From Kwoniella bestiolae CBS 10118 (taxonomy: Eukaryota > Basidiomycota > Tremellomycetes > Tremellales > Cryptococcaceae), in assembly GCF_000512585.2 (NCBI RefSeq), contig NC_089241.1:3162001-3226000 (forward strand): 64,000 bases of DNA, given 5' to 3'. The notes under the pieces were generated by a model. The model did no database searches and had not been told where the DNA came from. It saw nothing but the letters and a program-made list of their open reading frames with translations. This document shows positions 11,413-23,291 of the stretch, piece by piece (within the stretch, counting starts at the first letter, position 1; each line of letters begins with the position of its first letter). Position numbers and translations under genes: made by a program.

Positions 11413-14194
11413 ATGGTTATGCTCGATTCACCTCGTATACGATCGCCTTCCCTAGGACCACCTAATGAAAAAGGTTTGACACCCAATGGAAAGAGGAGGT
11501 CGGGATTGAAGTCGAGGGGCACGCAATTGCTGGCGTTACGGTTTGGCTGGATCGTGCTGGTCATATGGTTTGAGGTGGGTCGATATCTAAGGGAAGTATT
11601 AGGTATAGAGAAGCTGGAATGCTGATAGTGACTTTTAATGTCTTTCAAATAGGTTGGAGATGTGAGTTGACGTTCTCTTTCGATTGTTGCCCCGCTGTCT
11701 TTCCCGAGTTCGCCTTTCATCCACCCCTTCATCTGCCCTTTTCGTCCCTGTCTCGCCTGACCTTCTACGGTTGCCGTCCATCTCTTCTTCCTTTGACCCT
11801 GCCCTACATCCGACCATATCGCTTCCTTCGCTGACTTCTCACCCAGTTCTTTCACTCCCTCTCGACCTGCCGATTCCCCGACTCCGCCCTCCGTCGGTCA
11901 AACCCTCACCTGAAATCTGCACCTACCCACGTCGTCCTCCTCGCCGATCCCCACGTTCCACACCCGGTCTTATCATACCCTGAGGGAAGTAGACCATGGG
12001 TGAATTGGCTGAAGCAGCAGATAGATGAGTTGTTCATGAGGAAAAGTTGGAATGTTGTGACGCGACTGGGGAGGATAGATGCTGTGATTGTTTTGGGGGA
12101 TATGTTGGATTGCGGAAGGGGGGTAATGAGTGATGATGAGTGAGTGTAGCCCTTTATTGCTCATGGTCGAGATGGACAGAGACATGATAATTCCCGTCTC
12201 GCTGGCTTGGATGGAATGTCATGATCTGTTTAAAGATTCGGCGTTTTCGTGGTCAAAAGCCATTCTGACACCCTTGCATGATCAGATACGAAGAATACTA
12301 CAACCTTTTTCGATCCATATTCCAACTCCCTCCCTCGGTACCTATGCACTTCGTACCGGGTAATCACGACATACCGCTAGGTCCTAACCGACTATTCTCC
12401 CCTCATTCCAGAGACAGATATGCCAAACATTTCTCACCGCCAAATGCCATATTACCGATAGCGAATCACAGTCTGATCATGCTCGATGCTGTAGGACTGG
12501 TAGAAGAGGATTACAGGCGGTATGCAGCTGAGATGCAGTTTGGTGAATGGGATGGTGTAGAGGGTGGTGTCATTGAATTCGTAAAGGATTTGGGCGATAG
12601 TAAGTCTCATTGAAGAGTAGACTAATAGACTCAAAGCCTAGAAGGACAAGAGCTGATATGAGATGTGCTGTCAGACCCACCACCCGGTCCTAAAATCCTA
12701 ATATCGCATATTCCCCTCGCCCGACCCGAAGCTTCTACCTGTGGACCTCTACGAGAACGAGGGAGGATATTAAAGGGTGCTGGACCAGGATATCAGAATT
12801 TACTAGGTAGTGAAACGTCAAAATTCTTGTTGGACGCGTTGCAACCCAGTATAGTGTTTAGTGGAGACGATCATGATTATTGTGAACATCGACATCCTCA
12901 AGGTATACGGGAAGTCACCGTCAAGTCTTTCTCCTCTTCGACAGGTATCAGAAGACCGGGATTCCAACTGTTATCATTAATACCACCCCAACCCAATGAG
13001 TATGCCGGATCGACGACGCACGCCGACAGACCATGTCTGTTACCTGATCAGTCCGGTGTATACTATCGAGTATACATGCCTCTGGCAATCTTAACATTCT
13101 TATTCCTGTTCGGAACGAACATACGTGCCGCATGGCAACGGTGGTCTGGCGGATCGTCAATCTCCAAGAACGGGTCATACTATGGTGATTTGAAAAGTCG
13201 ATTATCGCCCGCATTACTATCTTCCGAGACTATGCCTTCCAACCCTAACAACCCATCTCTATCGACTCGAAGAGGCATGTCAGATAAACCCGTACCCTTA
13301 ACACTACCTAGTCGTAAATCATCTCAACAATTAGTAGGAATGGGGTCTACAACCGCAACTCCAGGATTGGGTATAAGCGGTGCAAGAAGATTCACTTCGA
13401 ACCCCACGTCCACATCTGCTTCTGCGCCTGTTTCACCGTTCGCTTCTCCCCGAATGTCATTTGTGGAAGAACATCGACCGAGCGTGAATGGAGGATCAAA
13501 CTTTTCATCGGGATTGACGAGGATGGACGAAGATCCCGAATTGGGTCAACAACAGGCTTTTGACCCTTCATCCCCAACTCCAAGCGTATCGAGACGATCA
13601 AGTTATATATACATGAATGAGAACAAGCATCACAATGCTCAATATGGAATGACGGATACTCCCTCGGAGGTTGGTCAAGCGGGTGGATCGTATTTCCTTC
13701 CATTACCTGGAAGTGGCAGTACATCGGGAGCAGGACTAGGATTTACCACTCCTCAAGGATCAACGTTTCCTTTAAGTGCAAATAGCGGTACCGGACCTTC
13801 TCAACAGCTACGCCGAGTATCATCTTCGACATATTCCCTTGCTTCTCAAAATCCACTCACCTCCTCTACAGCAGGGTTGATCTCCCCCGCACCAATACGG
13901 AGAGTAACCATGCCTAGGATGTTATCAACCAGCGACTGGAGTAGCGCAGCGTCGAAGAAAGATAAATCTCTGTACTCTTACATGTTGGATCCGAATGGTT
14001 CTGGTGCTGGCATAGGACGAGGAGGATCAGGGTTGGGGATAGGGAATCTGGTGGGAACGGGTAAGAGGTTCATGGTATGGATGTGGAAAGCTAGGAATGG
14101 GGTTGTCGCGAAATCGTGGAGAGAGATTTTGGCGGTGGCTTGGCCTGCGGGGATTGTTTGGGTGTTGGTCAATGCGTTGTTCTTCTTGGAGTGA
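11413..14194 (+). CDS. GPI-anchor ethanolamine-phosphate phosphodiesterase (Cdc1/Ted1/PGAP5 family)
   Basis: Members of this metallophosphoesterase family remove ethanolamine phosphate from GPI anchors in the ER, which licenses export of GPI proteins. Five exons (11413-11574, 11653-11661, 11847-12139, 12286-12599, 12675-14194) total 2,298 nt, 765 aa. An N-terminal membrane segment (LLALRFGWIVLVIWFE) precedes the catalytic domain. Metal-binding motifs appear in order: ADPHVPHP, LGDMLDCGR, PGNHD, SHIPLAR and GDDHDYCEH. Two further membrane segments are at YYRVYMPLAILTFLFLF and near the C-terminus (GIVWVLVNALFFLE). Between them lies a Ser-rich insert of about 300 residues. Exon 2 is only 9 nt and supplies V-G-D, restoring the W-x-x-x-G-D-F spacing expected of the family. 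Whether this is the Cdc1 or Ted1 orthologue cannot be decided here. Confidence 0.9.
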
Positions 14195-14510
14195 AGATCT
14201 CTCTTGGACTTTGGTGTTGGGTGGAACATTATGGACATATATATGAGATATAGTACATGGACATGGACTTGGGTATTATACTCGTATACTAGTATATGCA
14301 TAGTCATAGGTACTTTGTATGATATAAACATAGCAGTATGATGGATGGGAAGCAACGACGGGATCAAATTGTTTTGTACAAAGCTGAGCGATAAGATAAC
14401 CAGGAAAATACGAAGAGGACTTCAGAAATTTATTTTGGATTCTGAATGTTGATTTTTGATGTTGTTATATTGTTTCTGTCACTATTATTTTTACTATACA
14501 CCAAACCACC
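14195..14510. other. Short intergenic region before DPH5
   Basis: 316 bp of AT-rich sequence between the CDC1/TED1 stop and the DPH5 start on the same strand. It must contain the terminator of one gene and the promoter of the next. No specific element is recognised. Confidence 0.5.
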
Positions 14511-16006
14511 ATGTTCTACGTTATTGGATTAGGGCTGAGCGATGAGAAGGATATAACCGTGAAAGGGTTAGAGGTGGGTCAAGAGATCTGACTCTCGGTC
14601 TGAGGTATACTCGTATGCCTTTTTCGACGATCCTTTCTAATATCATGTGAAACTGTAGGCTATCAAGGGATGCGAGAGGGTCTACTTGGAGAGCTATACC
14701 TCGATATTGATGGTTTCGAAAGAACGATTGGTGAGTTTTCTTTCTTTTTTCTTCTTCTTTTCCGTGCTCTAGCTCATGGTCACGGTATGATGGTATCTTA
14801 TAATTCAACTCGCTCACATTTTCTTTCTCGACACAGGAAGCATTCTACGAGAAGGAAGTGATAATAGCCACCAGGGAGATGGTTGAACTTGAGGCGGATG
14901 AGATACTCCGTGATTCCGATAAGATCGATGTGGCTTTTCTGGTGGTCGGTGATCCTCTCGGGTGAGTGGTGTTCCTCTAGTGTATAACAGATAGATGGCT
15001 GATGATTCTCTGTTGTTCTGTCTCTTCCTACGTACTGTATACTGCATAAATCCTCACTCTTCTCTAAATTATATTGACTCGTACGACATCTCACCCACCC
15101 AGAGCAACGACCCACACCGACCTCCTCCTGCGCGCCCGCTCCCTATCCATCCCCACCTCAGTAATCCACAACGCCTCGATCCTCACCGCCCTAGGATCAA
15201 CGGGACTACAAATGTACAATTTCGGTCAGACCCTTTCTTTGGTATTCTACACTGAGACTTGGAGGCCGGACAGTTGGTTTGAGAGATTGGAGGAGAATTT
15301 GAGGATCGGGGTGCATACGTTGGTTTTGCTGGATATTAAAGTTAGGGAGCAGAGTGAGGAGAATATGGCTAGGTGAGTGGTCGAGCGAAAGTCCCGTTAG
15401 GGACTTGAGCGCATTGAGGGGGAGTGAGACTCGCGAGGAGGGTGAGGGGTGGTGTATATTGGGAATCTCTGAAGATGAAGAGGGAAAGATGTGATACCTT
15501 TCTGTGATGATAACGAATAGCTGCTCTGAGGTTGAAGGACAGTTGAGGATCAATGCTGACCCATTGCTCGTCTTCACCACAGAGGCCGCCTCATATACGA
15601 GCCACCAAGATATATGAACCCCCACCAAGCATTCTCCCAAATCCTCCTAACAGAGTCCCTTAGACATCCCAAAGACCCCTCTTCCTCCTCCTCTTCATCT
15701 AATAATGGGGATGTAGATGTGGATGTAGAGGTGAAAGAATCCCTCTTACCACCCGCATCAACATTGGCCATCTCCCTCTCACGGATTGGAACCCCCACGC
15801 AGAAGTTGATCAGTGGGACTTTGGAGGAACTTGCACAACTCTCCGAAGAGGAATTTGGAGAACCATTGCATTCGGTCGTTATTGTTGGTAAGAAACTACA
15901 TCCATTGGAATTTGAGTATGCCGGACGGTTTGCCGTGGGTGGTGAAGCTGGGGGGTGGTGGAAGGTTGGTAAGGAGGTTTATGGGGTTGAGAGGGAGACG
16001 TTTTAG
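14511..16006 (+). CDS. DPH5: Diphthine methyl ester synthase (Dph5)
   Basis: Dph5 methylates the modified histidine of elongation factor 2 using S-adenosylmethionine in the diphthamide pathway. Five exons (14511-14573, 14659-14730, 14837-14961, 15103-15372, 15583-16006) total 954 nt, 317 aa, with all phases consistent. The start MFYVIGLGLSDEKDITVKGL is the family signature. The SAM-binding loop reads VVGDPLGATTHTDL and is split by an intron. Downstream motifs are HNASILTALGSTGLQMYNFG, YEPPRYMNPHQA and VIVGKKLHPLE near the C-terminus. A Ser/Asp-rich insert (SSSSSSSNNGDVDVDVEVKE) after the YMNPHQA helix is longer than in most homologues, where this region is a short acidic loop. Confidence 0.95.
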
Positions 16007-16345
16007 TTTGTTTCGTAGGTATCTGAAGTAGAGATGTAATCTGCAAGTGGACGTTGGACACTGAAATTCCATAAGACGATGCATAGATAGATGGGGAGAT
16101 GATGATGATGTACTAAACGAGATACAATGCTGGTTCCATATAGTGATAAGATTATTAAACAACGCGTTGCTATGAATAATGACAAGTATATGAAAAAAAT
16201 ACATCTATCCTTTGGGAAGATCATCCTCAAAGTTCTTTAACACTACACGATGATTTAACAATATTCTCAATCGCGATCAGAGGTCGTGTCATCACTTGTA
16301 GTTCCCATCCTTCTGGTACAGCTACTTATCATGATGGCTTGTCCA
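16007..16345. other. Convergent 3' region between DPH5 and the DinB-like gene
   Basis: 339 bp between two convergent stop codons. It is AT-rich and has only short open frames. Nothing is supported beyond 3' UTR sequence. Confidence 0.5.
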
Positions 16346-17493
16346 TTACAACTTCGCCTTGGACTTGACAGCTACTCTAACTTCTTTATCCTCATTAGGG
16401 GGCTTCCAGTTCAGCCCTCTATATCTGTATTACAGTGATATCAGCTATTGATCTTTGCTCATCACGACGTTATGTAGCCTCCCCTGGATCTCAGCGCCAC
16501 GCCCTTGGGGTGGCACTTGTTGGTCTACGTAAGATAACAACACTCACAATAGCGTCGAAGGGGCCGTACCAAACTCTACCGGTAATTCCAGACCGTGCTC
16601 ATGTACAGCTATCGTACGGAGCATCGAGAAGTGATGTATAGCGTGGAGGGAGCAGTACCATAGCTATTCACAATACCGTAATGTTAGCATGGACATCCAC
16701 TCTCCCGAAATTACCGTGCATATCGACTAAACTCAATCACTCACCTCCCTCCCGACCGTCGATCCCATTACCTGCCTCGTAGGTGTGATAGCCACCACAT
16801 TCACTTTCATCTCCATCATCTCTGCCAGCCCCTTCCTCTGTTGTTTCACGCCTGATTCACCAGCTACCCCCTGTCCCACTCCATCGCTATTGCTCGTGAA
16901 GTTCCGGGCAATGTCGCCGAACGCAATGAGATCGTCTCTTATCTCCTCGAGGGCGTGAGAACATGATACAATGGATCGTGCGATTGGGCGACGCGAGGTG
17001 GGATGGATGGAATCGTAGTTTATTTCTGGTGTACCCTTATTTTGGTCCAGTGAGGAAGAAGATGGTGGGGGGATGAAGGGAAGGAGGAACGCTCGGAAGG
17101 ATTCTATCACCTATTTGGTCAGATTATGTATCAGCGAGTATCCAATATATAGACAAACACAGGTTATATTCTTATCGTTAGAAGAGGTGAACGTCCTTCC
17201 CCTCACATATCATATATCACATATGAGGATATGGATCGTACCCTTTGAAGTGGTGCACTCACATGCCTGAAATGTTTACCCAGCGTCCCACCAGGCATCA
17301 ACGTACTCTGCCTTATCAGCTGTTCGTCCGTGGTTATACTAGACCGTAGCACGTCGATGGAAGATTCGATGAGTGATATGGATAGTTCCAATAATGCCTC
17401 TGCTCGGTCGGATTGGTCTCTTGTAGGCATCGATACGAGGGTGTGGTTGAGGGATGCCTGGGGGTGTTTTGATGAGGATGAGGATGAGGACAT
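16346..17493 (-). CDS. DinB-like putative metalloenzyme
   Basis: Exons on the minus strand are 17493-17263, 17110-16745, 16663-16548 and 16424-16346, totalling 792 nt (263 aa) with all phases in agreement. The product has the order of motifs of DinB-fold proteins. A first helix ends in GGTLGKHFRH followed by ESFRAFL. A central helix has RRPIARSIVSCSHALEEI. A C-terminal helix has LWYCSLHAIHHFSMLR. The histidines in KHFRH and HAIHH would form the metal site of this four-helix fold. DinB proteins in bacteria include thiol transferases, but the substrate of the fungal members is not known to me. The acidic, Ser-rich N-terminus is probably disordered. Confidence 0.75.
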
Positions 17494-18282
17494 TGTGATT
17501 AATTGTAGGTGTTGGTCTACGCTTTAACGATACGGTACTGATGATATGTTTCTACTCTGTATACTTGTTCCTTGTTTCTGGCACGGCGAGATGGTCGTCG
17601 AGGTGGTCAATGTAAGAGGTTCTCTCTCATTCGATCGATTAAATGAATGAATGAATGATCACGATAAATATCTAAAATACGATACAATACGATGATATGA
17701 TGCCAAGAATCACAGCTCAAACATCAAAAAGAATCCGATGAAACGGGAGGAAGCCAACACGTGGTTTATGCATGGGTGTTCCCCCCCTTTTGACGAAATG
17801 ACGTACAGAGTACGCACAGATCCGTTTCATGTTTTTTTAGTGAGTAGTTGAAGATGTTGCTGTGCGGTCATGGCATGGATGGATGGATGATGAGCGAGAT
17901 GGTGATGATGATGAGGGAAAGAATATTAAAGGATATACCTTGAAGTACATTTCACCTCCTTTCTAGCATATCATATATCATATATAAAGAGCATCTCACT
18001 CGACTCGTATCAGGATTCATTACTACGCATAGAACATACCTGCGCACAGCTTATACCTACTTCCGACTCGGTTTAGCTGTGCTTCACCCTTCCTGAGACT
18101 GAAAATTTCACATCGTAACGACCATTATATAGAAAACGAACCTAACGATCTGACGACATATCATCAGCATTTCACCTCACTGTTCAAACAACACAACTTC
18201 ATTCTTCACACCAGAACCAAGGGAACATTGTAATTACAAAAACATAGATTCGCATAACCCACCGGCCCAAATCCCAATCACA
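17494..18282. other. Divergent promoter region of the DinB-like and rhomboid genes
   Basis: 789 bp between two divergent start codons. It contains a short GAAT repeat near 17640, an AT-rich TCATATATCATATATAAAG stretch near 17970 that could act as a TATA element for the rhomboid gene, and a C/A-rich leader. No coding sequence is supported. Confidence 0.5.
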
Positions 18283-21192
18283 ATGCCACTCAACGGTCCA
18301 CGAGCAAACCCCTCCTCTTCCCAAGGGATATACTCTGCTCAAGAAATACCAGCACCCTCCTATAGCTCATTAGACCACAGCTATCCCCATCAATCAAGTC
18401 CCGAGAGCGGTACAGCGCGCCTGGAACCCACAACCCGACCGACAGGAGGAGAAAGTGAAGCTCAGGAGGTAATGAGGGATTATCGTATGTCTAATTCGTA
18501 CAACGACGAAGGGGATGTAGGATTGCTGGCACCTTCTAGATCGCAGAATGACGGATATGGATATGGGTATAATAACCCCTATGAGGAAGATCATCAACAT
18601 CCCCCTAGGTCTATCTCGCCCTCCCTTGGTCCATGGGATTCAGCGAGTCAACGATCCCTCCCTTTCCACCCCAACCAATTTCCCTCGCAGCAATACCAAC
18701 CTTCTCATGTACCATTATCGGAGTTGGAAGATGGGAGTGGACCGATGGGACAGGGACATAGGGACAAGGCTCCGTCGTATGGGGGATTAAGCTATATAGA
18801 TGAGAATGGGGAGTACTACCAGACCAATAAACCTCGTCCGGCATCTACCACCCTCCATCCCCAAGATGAGGTCGAGATGGGTTTAATAGGAAATACCAAT
18901 AGGTCTTCAGGAGGGATTGAACCCAACCCCTACTATTCGAAAGACGGATATGGCGATTCACCGTACCCCTATCCTACGTCGCTATCCAAAGATGGGAATG
19001 GAGGGGGGATGAGATTGAGGGGACCGAACACAGTGTATGATTTTTTGCTTTTCCCCACTGGGCTGGATAGGCTGTTGGCATTGTTTGGGGTGAGGTTCGG
19101 TCAGTACCCTATTGAACAGGCTATAGAGAGGAAGAGGAGGGGGATAGGGGGGCAGAGATGGCCTGTGGCGAGTTGGGGGTTGGCTATTGGTGAGTGCGAC
19201 GGGATTGGGATATCTCCGTAGAGAAAAGGGACAAGAATGTAGCCTGGTTATCTTGAGTGAGAGATTCCTGGCAGGAGGGGAGGGAATAGCTATTCTCTCT
19301 TTGGATGGGAGACCGTACATGATAGGCAATGCTGATAGCTGATCTATCATTCACACAGTCATGACCGCTTTGATGGTCTATGAGATGGTAGCGAATTACC
19401 AAGCCATGGGATCACCTATAGCAACGAAGGTGAGCTATTGCTTACCCTTCCTAAAGTCTACAGTTCTCCTTTAGCTAACTTCTCTGCTGGTGGTATTGTT
19501 GATTATCTAGCCATCGTTCAATCCTATGGTGAGCTTCCCTTTTTCCTATCTCCGATTGTGATCACACTTCTCACAGGCGAAGATGGTTGGCTTCGGCTAA
19601 AGTCATTGCTTCTTTAGATCGGCCCATCAGCAGAAGTCCTGATAAACATCGGAGCGAGGTTTCCGCCCTGTATGAAGTACGTCGAAGATCTACCGCCGAC
19701 TTTTCAGCTGGCATGTTTGAATGATACTGCGAAGTGAGTCGGATATCCTGTATCTCTGTTCGCACCTGTCAGCGAAGAGAAGCATAGCTAAATCATCTGT
19801 CGTGGTCATCGTGAATAGCCCGCCAACCACGGCATGTTCCATAGAGGAGATTTGCGGACACGGGGGATTCAACGGTCAGAATCCTGATCGTGAGTGAAAC
19901 TCCTCCTATTCCGTATTCCTCAGCTTGAGCAGGAAACGGAACATCCTCATACTTCGCTGACATTTTGACCACGTTCTACACAGAGTCATGGAGATTCGTC
20001 TACCCTATCTTTTTACACGTCGGCATTGTCCATCTGCTGTTAAATATGCTGGCTCAGATCATAGCAGGTGCGCAGGTTGAGAGGGAGATGGGTGAGTCAC
20101 TTCAACTTGCGAAGCAACACAAATCCTGTCGCAATGATTCCCATGAAAGCATTATGCTGATCTCCGCCGGATATGACGGGCTTGTAGGCACAATCCCATT
20201 CTTGATAGTATACATGGCAGGTGGGATCTACGGCTTTGTACTGGGTGGTAACTTCTCCAGAACGGGCATACCCAGTGTGGGAGCGAGTGGAGCCTTGTTC
20301 GCTTCGGTGAGTGAATGCTTCAAGTTCTTGATGATGGATAGAAGCTGATGACTGATCACTCTGATAGAACGCATGCGTTTTAGTTGATCTGGTATTGCAT
20401 TGGAAATACGAGGAAAGACCGAAACTCAAGGTGAGCTGAATATTCCCTTCCACCCGATATCGGTACGACCTGACTGATGATGTTACTAGGCGTTCTTGTT
20501 GGCCATTGAATTTTGGATTGGGTTCGGTATAGGGTACATGTGAGTTCTGCTGATATCTTACACCAGAAGGATTCTGCTGATCGATGGAGATAGACCAAAT
20601 GCTGTCGATGGACTAGCACATCTAGGTGTGAGTCTGTTCCTCCATCCATCACAAGGCGTAGTACTGATGTCAATACCAAATCTGTCGTAGGGCTGGGCAT
20701 TAGGCATTCTACTAGGTATCATACTCTACCCTTCTATCTCGGAGTCGAAGAGACACAAGTATGCAGTATGGGTGGCGAGGGTGATAGCTTTTGTGCTGGT
20801 TATACTGGCTTTCGTATTGACCATCAAGAATTTCTGTAAGTCCAGCTTTATTTGAATTTGAGTATATGTCAACAGAGGTACTTTGGCTGATCTGGATTCC
20901 CCCTTATCGCTATAATTAGATACCGACGATCCTGTAAGCTTATCATTCCACATTCTACCTCCATATTGTGACATCGTGCTCACGGTTTTTACCAATGCGC
21001 AGAACGCAGCTTGTGAATGGTGTAGATATCTTTCTTGCATACCTACAAGCTCTAATGAACATTGTAAAGGAACGGTGAGTTGGCGGGCTTTTCTCTGAGA
21101 TGACTGGCGCTGATTGATGGGTATGCTGCGGGTGATAGGGAATAACGGTTACTAATACTTCATCTACAAGGAGATCGTGGGATTCATTGTAG
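18283..21192 (+). CDS. Rhomboid-family intramembrane serine protease
   Basis: Fourteen exons can be joined without a phase conflict: 18283-19189, 19359-19429, 19511-19528, 19618-19733, 19819-19889, 19984-20091, 20188-20306, 20368-20430, 20490-20539, 20594-20627, 20691-20835, 20920-20933, 21003-21074 and 21139-21192. They total 1,842 nt, 613 aa. The first 240 residues are Pro/Ser/Tyr-rich and cytosolic-looking. The catalytic core follows: a long luminal loop with several cysteines (CMKYVEDLPPTFQLACL, CSIEEICGHGG), then FLHVGIVHLLLNMLAQ, the serine motif GVGASGALFAS-like VGASGALFAS, and the histidine motif GLAHLGGWALG. Serine and histidine of the dyad are both present, so it is predicted active. 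The C-terminus is Cys-rich (ACEWCRYLSC). Exons of 18 and 14 nt are unusually small. Substrates are unknown. Confidence 0.9.
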
Positions 21193-21585
21193 GTCTGACG
21201 GATGGTGCTAGATAGTAGAGCTTGTGGGGAAAGACATTATTCAAATAGAGTCAACATCCGAGCGAGACTTTTGAGACTACACTGTAAATATTGTATCATA
21301 TGTGTGTATTCATTCTTCCACCCAAAGCATAGATAGAGTGTTCGTTTACTTCACCCTGCATCATACCGAGATGAACAGAATGATTATTCTGACTCTTCAA
21401 ACAAGCCACGTCCAGATCTATCATCCGTTGCTCGTGTAATCTTGTCCGAGGATCATATAATACAGTGATAGCAGGAGGATGATGGAATCGTCAATATATG
21501 ATACATGTCCTAACGATACATTTTCTCTATCTATCTACATCTGTTTTTTTTTCCTCAATTCCAACATCTTCTACCCTAGCTCAGC
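21193..21585. other. Convergent 3' region after the rhomboid gene
   Basis: 393 bp between convergent stop codons. There is a T-rich run near 21545. No gene is supported. Confidence 0.5.
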
Positions 21586-22102
21586 TCACGCTTCACCCTG
21601 TAGTTTCTTCTCACCAAATTCCTTCTCGCCCTCATTCCTGAATACAGCCCCAGCGAATTTCTTGGCGTACCCGTTGACCTGTGATGTGTCCGAGCGGATG
21701 GGGAGAAACATACATTTCGGGGTGATGGTGTGGTAGGAGCAGATAGTGCAAGTGCAATAGGAGGCCGACGAATCATCAGTTCAGCCGTTGATTATCGACT
21801 ATACCATAAGATGAGAAGCACTCACCTGATCTTTAAACGTGATCTTATCTCCCTCCGCTCCGGGCTGCTCTACCACCCCGCCAGTCCCAGGTGCTGTCGC
21901 GGCTGAAGTACAACCCAATGATTAGATACGGTCAATTCCCCTCTAATATGACCAAGGGTGAGAGGGTGATGTACTTACCCTGCTGAGCTTCAGCGTATTC
22001 CTTCGGAGCTGATGGTAACCCCGTCCCACTAGCTACGACGGAGGGAGGTACTGGTTCGGTAGGTTCGTTGGAGAGGGCTGTGGGGGCGGGGTTGAACGAC
22101 AT
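21586..22102 (-). CDS. Small CsbD-like protein
   Basis: Three minus-strand exons (22102-21979, 21902-21826, 21678-21586) give 294 nt, 97 aa, in phase. The N-terminal half is Pro/Ala/Glu-rich and probably disordered. The C-terminal half reads DKITFKDQVNGYAKKFAGA followed by an EKEFGEKKLQGEA tail. This resembles the short charged helices of CsbD-type and related small stress-associated proteins, which occur in many fungi. The similarity is by pattern only and no biochemical role is known. The start is the only ATG that fits the first exon, and it lies downstream of a short AG-rich leader. Confidence 0.65.
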
Positions 22103-22437
22103 GTTGGCTGGTTGTGTTGTGTTATGTGTTATGTGTTGCTCGGTGCGAAGTGCTGAGGAGATGAATGAGAAGTGAAGTGATGAGAGGAGAGTAATGTTTT
22201 GGAATATGGATGTTGATGTTCCTCAATTGATCGTCTTGGTCGTTGTCCTGAACAATCTTGGCTATGACGTCATTGCTCATGGGGCATTTCCGCTAATTTA
22301 CCAAACTTTTGGGTGAGAGGTAAAATCTCAATGAACAGAATACGAGTAATAAGAATAATTAATGTGCTACTGGTACTCAGATGCATGTGTGTTTGTGTAT
22401 ATGAATACGAATGGTCGTGGCCCTGCCGCATCTGTCT
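22103..22437. other. Intergenic region
   Basis: 335 bp upstream of the CsbD-like gene and downstream of the truncated paralogue. It is AT-rich and has no recognised element. Confidence 0.5.
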
Positions 22438-22686
22438 CTAAATCTCATTCAGTCTTTCCTCTTGAGAAGTAGAGCTTTGCGAAGCAGCACCACTACGGGA
22501 TCCTTCGGCCTTCTCCCCTTCGTCTTCGCTGTCTGACAATCTAGCAGTATAATCATAAACCCCCAACCCAGGCAGCCTACGAACCCGTATCATAGTGAGC
22601 CCACAAACCTCTGCCAGCTCCAAAAACTGTTTCCTGTACCCTTTCGAATCCAGTTCGAGAAGGTGTACAGCCGCACGGATGAACAT
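22438..22686 (-). pseudogene. Truncated paralogue of the unknown-family gene at 23292-24314
   Basis: The open frame encodes 82 aa. Its first 55 residues align with the C-terminal end of the plus-strand gene at 23.3-24.3 kb. Shared positions include FI at the start, an L-D-x-K-G-Y-x-K-x-F core (LELDSKGYRKQF here, IYLDAKGYNKDF there), and a PGL turn before the last residues. The copy then has its own acidic Ser-rich tail (SDSEDEGEKAEG). The sequence upstream on the minus strand does not encode the remaining two thirds of the family, so this copy looks truncated. It could instead be a short real gene starting at 22686, or a gene whose 5' exons I failed to see. Confidence 0.45.
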
Positions 22687-22730
22687 CCCTCGCAGACTAT
22701 GTTCTTAGCAGTCGGGAGTTATCAGTTGGT

Positions 22731-22952
22731 ATGATCTCAGGTTGTTGTCATTGTAGTGAGTTTGGAAATACTAACTCAGTGCATGATTCGGACTGTCCTG
22801 GCGATTGGTCGAAGTGGGTTAGTACAGATAGATACTATATAGTTATGTGGGATAACGACAACAGTGGCACTTGGTTCGCTCAGGGGATCTGTGCACAACA
22901 GAGTTTCAATAACTTGTACATTGCTGAAGCCCTTTACCGAGGTATGATGTGA
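22731..22952 (+). other. Orphan 73-aa open frame, coding-like
   Basis: This plus-strand frame runs from an ATG to TGA and is rich in Trp, Tyr and Cys (for example DCPGDWSKWVSTDRYY and TWFAQGICAQQSF). That composition resembles part of a secreted, disulphide-bonded protein more than random sequence. It lacks a signal peptide and has no visible neighbouring exon. It lies between the two inverted paralogues, where a relic of a rearrangement would be expected. I do not recognise it. Confidence 0.25.
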
Positions 22953-23291
22953 GCTCAATCAGGGGATCTCTGCCATGTCGGATTGTAGGGGACATAGCCC
23001 GCTTAGCTGATTGTGCTGCCGGGTGCGACCACACCACTGTCACCAGCAGAAAAGAAGGACTTTCTAAAACTCGTTATGCCGCATACCGTACAAGGCGGTG
23101 GTAGACGTACTGTACTAGTACGTACTACAGTGTCGTGGCTGTCCAGTGAACCTAAATGGGAGCGGCAAGATATAACCTACTGTACCAGACTATCAGAAGC
23201 TCCACTTTTACTATTCATCTTCGTTTCCCTTCGTTTCTTCTCTCATTTCCAATATCAAAACACTCATCTGAACTCTTGGCTACTCAGCACC

